From positions 358,501-422,500 of the forward strand of contig CAJNDS010000657.1 in assembly GCA_905221605.1 (NCBI GenBank): 64,000 nucleotides of DNA, given 5' to 3'. This document shows, one piece after another, positions 19,361 through 31,039 of the stretch. A model generated the notes under the pieces. The model did not search any database. It worked only from the letters and a program-made list of their open reading frames with translations, and was not told the origin of the DNA. This DNA comes from Symbiodinium natans (lineage: Eukaryota > Sar > Dinophyceae > Suessiales > Symbiodiniaceae). Positions within the stretch are counted from its first letter, which is position 1, and the number at the start of each line of letters is the position of its first letter. Both the position numbers and the translations under genes were made by a program.

Positions 19361-19524
19361 GATTGTAAATGGGCAACAAAAGTATTAGTCACGAAAGCTA
19401 CAAATGCGCTCGAGCATTGTCTCGTAGAACGGGTCCCCCAAATGCGTGGTCATGCGGAACAACCTGTAATGTTGCACCCTGTTTAGTGTGGGGGGCCCCC
19501 CCCCCCCCCCCCGTGTGCAGCTTA

Positions 19525-19625
19525 AATAGGGTTTATTTGGAAGCTGGCACTCGTGTTCACAAGAGGAAAAAAGGCCCCAAAACGTATACTTATTTACAAG
19601 AGCCAACTTCCAAATAGACCCTATT
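19525..19625. mobile_element. Small hairpin element at the left end of the island
   Basis: The ends aaatagggtttatttggaag and its near complement cttccaaatagaccctattt form an imperfect inverted repeat around a 50-base core. The 27-bp island end is part of this element. This supports the alternative that the island ends are two copies of a short hairpin element rather than termini of one large element. Confidence 0.5.
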
Positions 19626-19659
19626 TTAGGTCCTAGGGGGGGTCCCAGGCCTGAATTAA

Positions 19660-21960
19660 ATATGAAGGCCCCGATTTAAATATGAATATTTAATTCTGGA
19701 GCTTCATATTTAAATTATTTAATTCGGGCCCGGGAATTAAATAATTTAAATAATTTAAATAATTTAAATAATTTAAATAATTTAAATCCTGGAGGGGGGG
19801 GGGGGGCGGGCCTCCTCCCGCAGGAGGAATTAAATAATTTAAATATGAAGGCCCCGAATTAAATATTAATATTTAATTCGGAGCCTTCATATTTAAATTG
19901 TTTAATTCTTCCTGCGGGAGGCCCCCTCCAGGATTTAAATTATTTAAATTATTTAAATTATTAAAATTATTTAATTCCCGGGCCCGATTTAAATAATTTA
20001 AATATGAAGGCCACGATTTAAATATGAATATTTAATTCGGGAGCTTCATATTTAAATTATTTAATTCGGGCCCGGGAATTAAATAATTTAAATAATTTAA
20101 ATAATTTAAATAATTTAAATCCTGGAGGGGGGGGGGCCGGGCCTCCTCCCGCAGGAGGAATTAAATAATTTAAATATGAAGGCCCCGAATTAAATATTAA
20201 TATTTAATTCGGGGCCTTCATATTTAAATTATTTAATTCCTCCTGCGGGAGGAGGCCCGGCCCCCCCCCCTCCAGGATTTAAATTATTTAAATTATTTAA
20301 ATGATTTAAAATATTTCAATTATTTAAATTGTTTAATTCCCGGGCCCGATTTAAATAATTTAAATATGAAGCTCCCGAATTAAATATTCATATTTAAATC
20401 GTGGCCTTCATATTTAAATTATCTAAATCGGGCCCGGGAATTAAATAATTTAAATAATTTAAATAATTTAAATAATTTAAATCCTGGAGGGCGGGGGACG
20501 GGCCTCCTCCCGCAGGAAGAATTAAATAATTTAAATATGAAGGCCCCGAATTAAATATGAATATTTAATTCGGGGCCTTCATATTTAAATTATTTAATTC
20601 CTCCTGCGGGAGGAGGCCCGGCCCCCCCCCCTCCAGGATTTAAATTATTTAAATTATTTTAATTATTTAAATTTTTAAATTATTTAATTCCCGGGCCCGA
20701 TTTAAACAATTTAAATATGAAGCTCCCGAATTAAATATTCATATTTAAATCGTGGCCTTCATATTTAAATTATTTAAATCGGGCCCGGGAATTAACTAAT
20801 TTAAATAATTTAATCCTGGAGGTGGGGCGGGCGAGCCTCCTCCCGCAGAAAATTATAATTTTAAAATATTAAAGGCCCCGAATTAAATATAATTTTAATC
20901 GGGGCCTTCATATTTAATTATTTAATTCCTCTTGCGGGAGGAGGCCCGGCCGCCCCCCCTCCAGGATTTTAAAATATTTAAATTATTTAAATTATTTAAA
21001 TTATTTAATTCCCGGGCCCGAATTAAATAATTTAAATATGAAGCTCCAGAATTAAATATTCATATTTAAATCGTGGCCTTCATATTTAAATTATTTAAAT
21101 CGGGCCCGGGAATTAAATAATTTAAATAATTTTAAATAATTTAAATAATTTAAATAATTTAAATCCGGGAGGGGGGGGGGGCCGGGCCTCCTTTTGCAGG
21201 AGGAATTAAATTAAATAATTTAAATATGAAGGCCCCGAATTAAATATTCATATTTAAATCGAGGCCTTCATATTTAAATTATTTAATTCCTCCTGGGGGA
21301 GGAGGCCCCCCCCCCTCCAGGATTTAAATTATTTAAATTATTTAATTCCCGGGCCCGATTTAAATAATTTAAATATGAAGGCCACGGTTTAAATATGAAT
21401 ATTTAATTCGGGAGCTTCATATTTAAATTATTTAATTCGGGCCCGGGAATTAAATAATTTAAATAATTTAAATCCTGGAGGGGGGGGGCGGGCCTCCTCC
21501 CGCAGGAAGAATTAAATAATTTAAATATGAAGGCCCCGACTTAAATATGAATATTTAATTCGGGGCCTTCATATTTAAATTATTTAATTCCTCCTGCGGG
21601 AGGAGGCCCGGCCCCCCCCCCTCCAGGATTTAAAATATTTAAATTATTTAAATTTTTTAAATTATTTAAATTATTTAAATTATTTAAATTCCCGGGCCCG
21701 ATTTAAATAATTTAAATATGAAGGCCACGATTTAAATATGAATATTTAATTCGGGAGCTTCATATTTAAATTTTGTAAATCGGGCCCGGTAATTAAATAA
21801 CTTAAATAATTTAAATAATTTAAATCCTGGAGGGGGGGGGGCCGGGCTTCCTCCCGCAGGAGGAATTAAATAATTTAAAAATGAAGGCCCCGAATTAAAT
21901 ATTGATATTTAAATCGGGGCCTTCATATTTAAATTATTTAATTCCTCCTGCGGGAGGGCC
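19660..21960. repeat. Palindromic AT/GC satellite, about seven units of 310-360 bp
   Basis: The landmark cctggagg or ccggga recurs at 19,788, 20,121, 20,483, 20,815, 21,165, 21,474 and 21,826. Each unit alternates ATTTAAAT-type runs with GC-rich blocks such as cctcctcccgcaggagg and cccgggcccg. Each unit holds two large dyads (centres near aatattaatatt and atgaatatt) and can fold into long hairpins. A decayed piece recurs at about 24,100-24,180. Not coding. Confidence 0.85.
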
Positions 21961-21965
21961 CCCTC

Positions 21966-22320
21966 AATCAGCTTCATCATCATCATCCTCATCCTCATCC
22001 GCATCATCATCATCATCTTCATTATCGTCATCATCTTCATCATCTATCATCATCATCTTCATCATCTTCATCATCTTCATCATCTTTTTTCATCATCCCC
22101 ATCATCTCTCTCATCTCCACGGTTGTTCCAATATGTTTCATGTGCATCCTTGACATCAATGATCCCAATCAGCTTCATCATCATCTTCATCATCTTCATC
22201 ATCTTCATCATTTTCATCATCTTCATCATCTTCATCATCTTCATCATCTTCATCATCTTCATCATCTCCATCATCTTCATCATCTTCATGATCTGCTTCA
22301 TCTGCTTCATCCTTCATCTG
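21966..22320. repeat. CAT/CATCTT microsatellite
   Basis: Runs of tcatcatcatc and cttcatcatcttcatcat, with a short unique insert near 22,100-22,155. Open frames here (FIIFIIFII, HHLHHLHH) come from the repeat only. Confidence 0.85.
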
Positions 22321-22364
22321 TTTCTTATGTTTCATTGCTTCTTGGGGCCCAGGAGGGCCTGGTG

Positions 22365-23862
22365 CAGGAGCAACTTTGCCGGTCAAAACTTGCCGGGATC
22401 CCCTTGGCACCCTGGAAAAGTGATGCAAATACCACACAAAACGGGAAAGGGTAGGAACAACTTTGTCGGTCAAAATTTGCCGGGATCCCCTTGGCACCCT
22501 GGAAAAGTCCTGCGAATACCACACAAAACGGGAAAGGGTAGGAACAACTTTGCCGGTCAAAATTTGCCGGGATCCCCTTGGCACCCTGGAAAAGTCCTGC
22601 AAATACCACACAAAACGGGAAAGGGTAGGAACAACATTTGCCGGTCAAAATTTGCCGGGATTCCCTTGGCACCCCGGAAAAGTGATGCAAATACCACACA
22701 AAACGGGAACGGGTAGGAACAACTTTGCGGGTCAAAATTTGCCGGGATTCCCTTGGCACCCTAGAAAAGTCCTGCAAATACCACACAAAACGGGAAAGGG
22801 TAGGAACAACTTTGCCGGTCAAAATTTGCCGGGATTCCCTTGGCACCCTAGAAAAGTGATGCAAATACCACACAAAACGGGAAAGGGTAGGAACAACTTT
22901 GCCGGTCAAAATTTGCCGGGATCCCCTTGGCGCTCGGGAAAAGTGATGCAAATGCCACACAAAACGGGAACGGGTAGGAACAACTTTGCGGGTCAAAATT
23001 TGCCGGGACCCCCTTGGCACCCGGGAAAAGTGATGCAAATACCACACAAAACGGGACAGGGTAGGAACAACTTTGCCGGTCAAAATTTGCCGGGATCCCC
23101 TTGGCACCCTGGAAAAGTGATGCAAATACCACACAAAACGGGAACGGGTAGGAACAACTTTGCCGGTCAAAATTTGCCGGGATTCCCTTGGCACCCTGGA
23201 AAAGTGATGCAAATACCACACAAAACGGGAAAGGGTAGGAACAACTTTGCCGGTCAAAATTTGCCGGGATCCCCTTGGCACGCGGGAAAAGTGATGCAAA
23301 TACCACACAAAACGGGAAAGGGTAGGAACAACTTTGCGGGTCAAAATTTGCCGGGATTCCCTTGGCACCCTGGAAAAGTCCTGCAAATACCACACAAAAC
23401 GGGAAAGGGTAGGAACAACTTTGCCGGGATCCCCTTGGCACTCGGGAAAAGTGATGCAAATACCACACAAAACGGGAACGGGTAGGAACAACTTTGCGGG
23501 TCAAAATTTGCCGGGACCCCCTTGGCACCCGGGAAAAGTGATGCAAATACCACACAAAACGGGAAAGGGTAGGAACAACTTTGCCGGTCAAAATTTGCCG
23601 GGATTCCCTTGGCACCCTGGAAAAGTCCTGCAAATACCACACAAAACGGGAAAGGGTAGGAACAACTTTGCGGGTCAAAATTTGCCGGGATTCCCTTGGA
23701 ACCCTGGAAAAGTCCTGCAAATACCACACAAAACGGGAAAGGGTAGGAACAACTTTGCCGGTCAAAATTTGCCGGGATCCCCTTGGCACTCGGGAAAAGT
23801 GAAGCAAATACCACACAAAACGGGAACGGGTAGGAACAACTTTGCGGGTCAAAATTTGCCGC
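22365..23862 (+). repeat. 87-bp minisatellite, array A (about 17 units)
   Basis: Unit landmark gtaggaacaac recurs at 22,451, 22,538, 22,625 and onward, every 87 bases. Because 87 is 29 codons, frames stay open for hundreds of residues on both strands. Units differ at a few positions, mainly cctggaaaagtgatg versus cctggaaaagtcctg and gccggtc versus gcgggtc. Confidence 0.9.
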
Positions 23863-23890
23863 CTTCGTATGCCATGAGAAATGCGCGGCT

Positions 23891-23942
23891 CGATTTGGCC
23901 AAATTTTGCCCGGAGGCTGCCCGGCAAAATTTGGCCAAATCG
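23891..23942. repeat. Near-perfect 52-bp hairpin between the minisatellites
   Basis: Arms cgatttggccaaattttgcc and ggcaaaatttggccaaatcg flank an 11-12 base loop. Part of the arm (caaaatttgcc-like) is shared with the minisatellite unit. Confidence 0.8.
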
Positions 23943-23984
23943 GGCCCCTGGACATTGAAATGAAATCAATTTTTCAATTCCCCG

Positions 23985-24096
23985 ATACTAAATCACGAGC
24001 CCGGGCCTCCCCCTCAACATAAAATTACGAGCCCGGGCCTCCCCCCAATACTGAATTACGAGCGCGGGCCTCCCCCCAATACTAAAGTACGAGCCG
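23985..24096. repeat. Short tandem block, about 36-bp period
   Basis: Four copies of a unit containing cgagcccgggcctcccccc followed by aatactaaat- or acataaaat-like sequence lie between the two minisatellite arrays. Confidence 0.7.
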
Positions 24097-24189
24097 GGGA
24101 ATTAAATCATTTAAATGATTTTAATGCCCGGACGCCCCCCCTGGGGAATTTAAATTATTTAAATTATTTAATTCCTGACCCCCCAACCC

Positions 24190-25322
24190 CGACCCGCAAA
24201 TGTTGTTCCTACCCTTTTCCGTTGTGTGTGGTATGTGCAGGACTTTTGCAGGGTGCCAAGGGGATCCCGGCAAATTCTGACCCGCAAATGTTGTTCCTAC
24301 CCTTTTTCGTTTTGTGTGGTATTTGCAGGACTTCTGCAGGGTGCCAAGGGAATCCCGGCAAATTTTGACCCGCAAATGTTGTTCCTACACTATTCCGATT
24401 TGTGTGGCATTTGCAGGGCTTTCGCAGGGTGCCAAGAGGATCCCGGCAAATTTTGACCCGCAAATGTTGTTCCTACCCTTTTCCGTTTTGTGTGGCATTT
24501 GCAGGACTTTTGCAGGGTGCCAAGGGTACCCGGCAAATTTAGACCCGCAAATGTTGTTCCTACCCTTTTTCGTTTTGTGTGGTATTTGCAGGACTTTTGC
24601 AGGGTGCCAAGGGAATCCCGGCAAATTTTGACCCGCAAATGTTGTTCCTACCCTATTCCCGTTTGTGTGGCATTTGCAGGACTTTTGCAGGGTGCCAAGG
24701 GGATCCCGGCAAATTTTGACCCGCAAATGTTGTTCCTACCCTTTTCCGTTTTGTGTGGCATTTGCAGGACTTTTGCAGGGTGCCAAGGGGATCCCGGCAA
24801 ATTTTGACCCGCAAATGTTGTTCCTACCCTTTTTCGTTTTGTGTGGTATTTGCAGGACTTTTGCAGGGTGCCAAGGGGATCCCGGCAAATTTTGACCCGC
24901 AAATGTTGTTCCTACCTTTTTCCGTTTTGTGTGGTATTTGCAGGACTTTTGCAGGGTGCCAAGGGGATCCCGGCAAATTTTGACCCGCAAATGTTGTTCC
25001 TACCCTTTCCGTTTTGTGTGGCATTTGCAGGACTTTTGCAGGGTGCCAAGGGGATCCCGGCAAATTTTGACCCGCAAATGTTGTTCCTACCCTTTTCCGT
25101 TTTGTGTGGCATTTGCAGGACTTTTGCAGGGTGCCAAGGGGATCCCGGCAAATTTTGACCCGCAAATGTTGTTCCTACCCTTTTCCGTTTTGTGTGGTAT
25201 TTGCAGGACTTTTGCAGGGTGCCAAGGGGATCCCGGCAAATTTTGACCCGCAAATGTTGTTCCTACCCTTTTCCGTTTTGTGTGGTATTTGCAGGACTTT
25301 TGCAGGGTGCCAAGGGGAACCC
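24190..25322 (-). repeat. 88-bp minisatellite, array B (about 13 units), inverted relative to array A
   Basis: Landmark gttgttccta recurs at 24,202, 24,290, 24,378 and on to 25,256, every 88 bases. Its reverse complement is array A's unit with one extra A (aacaacattt for aacaacttt). Since 88 is not a multiple of three, frames close after about three units. Confidence 0.9.
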
Positions 25323-25324
25323 GG

Positions 25325-28300
25325 TCTCCTGTCTTCATTTCTCCTCCATGATTTTCATTGCTCTTCCCATGAAAATTGCTTCCTTTTGATCTCTCCTCTC
25401 TCCTTTCTCTCTCCCTTCTCTTCTCTTGTTCTCTTTTGAATCTCAAAATCACACCAAAGGAAGCTTCTTTTCCTTATTGAATGAAAAAGAAAAACAAGAA
25501 AAGAGATAGGTAAAGACACTGAAGAGCTCCACTGCCTATTGTTTCTTTCCCTTTCCTCTCTTTCTATGTGTTGTTTCCTTGTCGTTTCAGAAAGCTAGCA
25601 AAATAAGAGCAAGGGGGCTTCCTGAAGAGGAGAGAGGGCACCTATTTGTTTTAATTATAGAGGGGAAAGCGAGAGACAAGGAAGGGAGAGATGATAGATA
25701 AAGAAGAGTGCTATCCGTCTCCTTGTTTCTTGTGTCTTCTCTTCTTTTCAGTTCATCATATTCCTCTTTTCGGCCTGTCTCTTCTGCTCTTTTCCTTACC
25801 CTTCTCCTTTTCAAGTTCTTCCAATTTAGTTTTTCTGTTTCGAAAAGAAAGAGGGAAGGGAGAGAGAAGGGCGAGAGGATAGATAAAGAAGAGTGCCATC
25901 TTCTTTGCGCCTTGTTTTGTCTCTCCATCTTCTTTGTTCATCTCTCTTCTATTCTTTTCTTGGCTCTTCCCATTAGAATTGTGTTCCTTTTATCTCTCCT
26001 CTCTCCTTCTCTTTCCCTTGTCTTCTCCTGTTCCCCTTTAAATGACAAAAACACAAGAAAGGAAGAAGAGGGGAATGGAGGCCCTTTTCCGGTATTCTCC
26101 TGTTGCAATGAATAAGGAAAAGAGCATAGGAGATAAGGAAGGGAATTGAAAAGAAAATGGGCGATCGGGTGTCCTTTTTGCTAGTTTTCTGCATCTTCAA
26201 GGAAGAAAAAAGGACACCCACCCAAGAAGGAAAAGTAACTTAAGAGATAGGGAGGAAATTGAAGAGCTCCTCTCTTTACCTAGTCATTCCCTGTCCTCTC
26301 TTCTTATCTGTTGTTTGTCTTATTCGCTTCAAAAAGCAAAATAAGGGAAAGGCGATTTCCTGAAGAGGAAGAAGGGCGCCTACCTGTGAATAGCAAGATT
26401 GATTTTTTCTAATTAGGGAGAGACTTGCCCCGCCTGAGCCTCCCTGGCCTGCTTGTTGTGGCCACATACAGTTGCGCTTCCAGCAAAATGGCACCCTTGT
26501 TATCTCGTCTCACTTCTCTTTCCCTTCTCTCCTTCTGTTTCCTTTTGACTGATAAACCACAAGAAAGGAACTTGTGTGATAAGGCAGTGGAAGGGTAAGC
26601 AGAGGGTGACTCCTGGCGCGTGGACCGGTCCATACTTCATCATACCCCTCCTCTCGGCCTATCTCTTCTGTTCCTTTCCTTACCCTTCTCCTTCTCATAG
26701 TTCTTCCTTTTTGTTTTCTTATTTCGAAAAGAAAGAGGGAAGGGAGAGAGAAGGGAGAGAGGATAGATAAAGAAGAGTGCCATCTTCTCTGCGCCTTGTT
26801 TTGTCTCTCCCACTTCTCTATTCATCTCTCTTCTATTCTTTTCTTTGCTCTTCCCATTAACAATGCAATCCTTTTGTCTCTCCTCTCTCCTTCTCTCTCC
26901 CTTCTCTTCTCCTGTTCCCCTTTAAATGACAAAAGCGCAAGAAAGGAAGAACAAGAGGGGAATGGAGGCCATGTTCCTTTCTTTTCCAATGGATGGGGAA
27001 AGCGAGCGGGGTTGGCTCCTTGTCCGTAGACCCTCCCCATGCTGCAGCAAATCCCTCCTCTCGCCCTATCGCCTCTGTTCTTTTCCTTGTTCCCAAACGG
27101 AAAAAGAAAACGGGTTCCTTTACATGTTCATTGTTCTTCCTTTTGTTTTTATTTGAAAGGGAAAGATAAGAAAGAGAGGAAAGAAGAAAACGAGCACCAT
27201 CTTCTCTTTGCCTGATTTTGCACCTCCCTCTCCTGTCTTCATTTCTCTTCCATGATTTTCATTGCTCTTCCCATGAAAATTGCTTCCTTTTGATCTCTCC
27301 TCTCCCCTTTCTCTCTCCCTTCTCTTCTCTTGTTCTCTTTTGAATCTCAAAATCACACCAAAGGAAGCTTCTTTGAATTGAAAAGAAAATGGGCGATCGG
27401 GTGTCCTTTTTGCTAGTTTTCTGCATCTTCAAGGAAGAAAAAAGGACACCCGCCCAAGAAGGACAAGTAACTTAAGAGATAGGGAGGAAATTGAAGAGCT
27501 CCTCTCTTTACCTAGTCATTCCCTGTCCTCTCTTCTTATCTGTTGTTTGTCTTATTCGCTTCAAAAAGCAAAATAAGGGAAAGGCGATTTCCTGAAGAGG
27601 AAGAAGGGCGCCTACCTGTGAATAGCAAGATTGATTTTTTCTAATTAGGGAGAGACTTGCCCCGCCTGAGCCTCCCTGGCCTGCTTGTTGTGGCCACATA
27701 CAGTTGCGCTTCCAGCAAAATGGCATCCTTGTTATCTCGTCTCACTTCTCTTTCCCTTCTCTCCTTCTGTTTCCTTTTGACTGATAAACCACAAGAAAGG
27801 AACTTGTGTGATAAGGCAGTGGAAGGGTAAGCAGAGGGTGACTCCTGGCGCGTGGACCGGTCCATACTTCATCATACCCCTCCTCTCGACCTATCTCTTC
27901 TGTTCCTTTCCTTACCCTTCTCCTTCTCATAGTTCTTCCTTTTTGTTTTCTTATTTCGAAAAGAAAGAGGGAAGGGAGAGAGAAGGGAGAGAGGATAGAT
28001 AAAGAAGAGTGCCATCTTCTCTGCGCCTTGTTTTGTCTCTCCCACTTCTCTATTCATCTCTCTTCTATTCTTTTCTTTGCTCTTCCCATTAACAATGCAA
28101 TCCTTTTGTCTCTCCTCTCTCCTTCTCTCTCCCTTCTCTTCTCCTGTTCCCCTTTAAATGACAAAAGCGCAAGAAAGGAAGAACAAGAGGGGAATGGAGG
28201 CCATGCTCCTTTCTTTTCCAATGGATGGGGAAAGCGAGCGGGGTTGGCTCCTTGTCCGTAGACCCTCCCCATGCTGCAGCAAATCCCTCCTCTCGCCCTA

Positions 28301-29450
28301 TCGCCTCTGTTCTTTTCCTTGTTCCCAAACGGAAAAAGAAAACGGGTTCCTTTACATGTTCATTGTTCTTCCTTTTGTTTTTATTTGAAAGGGAAAGATA
28401 AGAAAGAGAGGAAAGAAGAAAACGAGCACCATCTTCTCTTTGCCTGATTTTGCACCTCCCTCTCCTGTCTTCATTTCTCTTCCATGATTTTCATTGCTCT
28501 TCCCATGAAAATTGCTTCCTTTTGATCTCTCCTCTCTCCTTTCTCTCTCCCTTCTCTTCTCTTGTTCTCTTTTAAATCTCAAAATCACACCAAAGGAAGC
28601 TTCTTTTCCTTATTGAATGAAAAAGAAAAAGAAGAAAAGAGATAGGTAAAGACACTGAAGAGCTCCACTGCCTATTGTTTCATTCCCTTTCCTCTCTTTC
28701 TATGTGTTGTTTCCCTTGTTGTTTCAGAAAGCTAGCAAAATAAGGGCAAGGGGGCTTCCTGAAGAGGAGAGGGCACCTATTTGTTTTAATTATAGAGGGA
28801 AAAGCGAGAGACAAGGAAGGGAGAGATGATAGATAAAGAAGAGTGCTATCCGTCTCCTTGTTTCTTGTGTCTTCTCTTCTTTTCAGTACCCCTCCAGAAA
28901 ATTCAAATGGCCTCCTTGTTGTCTCTCCTCTCTCACTTCCCTTGCCCTTCTCTCCTTCTGTTACATTTTAACTAATAAAACACAAGAAAGGAACTTGTAT
29001 GATAAAGCAGTGGAAGGGTAAGCAGAGGGTGACTCCTTGCGCGTGGACCTTGCCCATACTTCATCATATCCCTCTTTTCGGCCTGTCTCTTCTGCTCTTT
29101 TCATTACCCTTCTCCTTTTCAAGTTCTTCCTTTTTAGTTTTTCTGTTTCGAAAAGAAAGAGGGAAGGGAGAGAGAAGGGAGAGAGGATAGATAAAGAAGA
29201 GTGCCATCTTCTTTGCGCCTTGTTTTGTCTCTCCATCTTCTTTGTTCATCTCTCTTCTATTCTTTTCTTGGCTCTTCCCATTAAAATTGTGTTCCTTTTA
29301 TCTCTCCTCTCTCCTTCTCTTTCCCTTCTCTTCTCCTGTTCCCCTTTAAATGACAAAAACACAAGAAAGGAAGAACAAGAGGGGAATGGAGGCCCTTTTC
29401 CTGTATTCTCCTGTTGCAATGAGAAAAAAGGATAGGAGATAAGGAAGGGA
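25325..29450. repeat. Pyrimidine-rich mosaic with a 1,232-bp tandem duplication
   Basis: Bases 26,143-27,374 and 27,375-28,606 are near-identical tandem copies (junction gaattgaaaagaaaatggg). The segment 25,325-26,142 recurs as 28,461-29,437. The plus strand is strongly CT-rich with interspersed GA-rich blocks. Many short open frames exist on both strands, but copies are open in several frames with low complexity, so I call none coding. Confidence 0.8.
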
Positions 29451-29888
29451 ATTGAGGAGCTCCTTTCGCTACTTTCTTATGCCCTTTCCTTTGTATCTAC
29501 CACACAAAAACACGACTCTCAGCTTCCAAATAAACCCTATTTAAGCCACCCACCCCCCCCCCCCCCCCTCACCCCCGGTAACCTAAGTAGAGTAGAAAGG
29601 AATTCCTGTCTTCGCCGGGCTTTCAGGGTTTGGTCAGCCGAAGCCCCCTCCAACAAAAAGGTGCCTTTACGGTCCTAGAGGAGTGCTAGGGGGTTCTCTT
29701 GTGGACCATGTGCCAGCATTGCTGCATCGCCTGCAGTCCTGAGATGTCCCGGGCTTATGCTTTCAGGGTATGTTGCTGGAGGTCTTTCGGATGCTCCTCA
29801 AGTGTTTCTGGCACTCTTGACTAAATCTTTAGTGGAACTTTGGAATTCAACCAACTAAGGTTTAGGATTCACCCAAAACCCCTTAAAC

Positions 29889-29921
29889 TCCAAAGCCGTC
29901 CCCAAAGCGAAGATTGACGTC
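29889..29921 (-). CDS. PKG-type exon t: CNBD-3 to the cassette (last visible exon)
   Basis: The exon encodes DVNLRFGDGFG, ending where the FGE of the cassette should continue. The acceptor is gagtag and the donor is gtttaag. No continuation (E.ALL..R.AT) is found between here and the satellite island at 29.5 kb. The gene is either truncated or has an intron spanning the island. Confidence 0.5.
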
Positions 29922-30053
29922 CTACTCCCAGCTCTACAGCTACTGCACGGCTACCACCACCACCACGACTGCCACCATCGCTACTGCCCCTGGCAGTACC
30001 ACCACCACGGCGACGACTACTCCACCAACACCTCTACCGCCACCACTACGAAC

Positions 30054-30115
30054 CCGGGCCTCGTACATGATGTAGAAGGTGTTGCCAGGCTCGTCCTGAG
30101 TCACGACGTCTTCGC
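30054..30115 (-). CDS. PKG-type exon s: CNBD-3 barrel
   Basis: Two phase bases, then EDVVTQDEPGNTFYIMYEAR. It matches G..vv.q.epGnTFYI.ye in CNBDs. The donor is CGG then gttcgt. The intron that follows starts with a GTGGTA-type microsatellite (about 29,945-30,050). Confidence 0.85.
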
Positions 30116-30671
30116 CTTCCATGGCAAGGTGGGAGCTTCAGGGGCAGAGGGTTCAGGGCGCAGGGTGTGTTTTCGGTGCAGGGCCCAACGGGCCAAGGAA
30201 AAGCAAAAAAACAAAACATGTCCTACGCCCTAAGCATCCCCAACCAGGCCCAGGCCGCCCTGCTGTGCCCGGGCAGATCTTGGTTGAGAAGCTACATTAT
30301 AGGGCTTATGTACACTAAGCCCTGCAAACCCTACACCTTGAACTGCAACCTAGACCGAGGACTGTGGCCAGCGTATCAGAAGCTTATGTCGTAAGATCCC
30401 AGGCTACCCCCCCCCCCCCCCCCCCACCCTTACCAGCCCCTACCCCAACCTAGCAACCTAAACCCTTTCTGGGCGATACTTCGGGTTTAGGGCTCTTTAG
30501 GGTTTAGGGTTTTTTGGGTTTAGGGTTTTTAGGGTTTGGGGTTCAGAGTTTTTAGGGCTTGGGGTTTGTTAGGGTTTAGGTTGGCTTGGCGAACTTGAGG
30601 CTCCCAAGTTCACTACAGAACACGCCCCACCCCGGAATCCTGAAACCGTGCGCCGGGGGGGGGGGGGTACG

Positions 30672-30850
30672 GGCCTCAAACTACAGCTTCTTCAGGGTTT
30701 CAGGGTTTCAGAGTTAAGGGCTTGGGGCCTCAAACAACACCTTCTTAAGGTTTCAGGGTTTCAGGGTTTCAGGGTTTCAGGGTTTCAGGGTTTCAGAGTT
30801 TTAGAGTTTTAGGGTGTTGAGCCTCAAACAACACCTTCTTAGGGTGTCAG
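30672..30850. repeat. Three copies of a 20-bp segment spaced by telomere-like sequence
   Basis: gcctcaaacaacaccttctt (first copy with two changes) occurs near 30,674, 30,727 and 30,821. On the minus strand each reads KKVLFEA and is bordered by AAG, which may have been copied together with array units. It lies in the intron between PKG-type exons r and s. Confidence 0.7.
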
Positions 30851-30887
30851 GGTTTCAGAGTTGAGGGTTTTGGGCCACCACTGCGGC

Positions 30888-30927
30888 CTTGCGTGAAATG
30901 CATCTCCACCAGGGCCTGCAAAAGCTT
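30888..30927 (-). CDS. PKG-type exon r: CNBD-3
   Basis: Thirteen codons, KLLQALVEMHFTQ, plus one phase base. Joined to exon s it reads ALVEMHFTQ-G-EDVVTQDEPGNTFYI, a standard CNBD start. The acceptor is actccag. The donor is GC in phase 1 (CAA G then gccgca). Confidence 0.82.
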
Positions 30928-31039
30928 CTGGAGTTTAGGGTCAGTGAGCCCTAAAAGTTGAACAGCCTAAACCCAAAACCCTTAAACCTTGACCCCGATA
31001 AAACCCTACACCCTAAGCCCTCAAACCCCTAGCCTAAAC

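Larger units (their letters stand above)
19520..29546. repeat. 10-kb satellite island bounded by 27-bp inverted repeats
   Basis: The 27-base sequence gcttaaatagggtttatttg (then gaagctg) at 19,520-19,546 is repeated exactly in reverse complement at 29,520-29,546. Homopolymer tracts lie just outside both copies (C at 19,496-19,512, C at 29,550-29,567). Telomere-type heptamers are almost absent inside. The interval contains, in order, a palindromic satellite, a CAT-rich microsatellite, two opposed minisatellites and a pyrimidine-rich mosaic. Confidence 0.6.

Noticed and set aside
22325-23969. Open frames of 388, 373 and 340 codons on both strands
   Set aside because: They follow the 87-bp minisatellite, whose period equals 29 codons, and are open on both strands at once.
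22365-25322. CRISPR-like regular repeats
   Set aside because: Whole 87/88-bp units are repeated without unique spacers, and the context is eukaryotic.
25087-29435. Numerous 60-135 codon frames in the pyrimidine-rich block
   Set aside because: They are low complexity, present on both strands and duplicated with the repeat; no splice or domain support.
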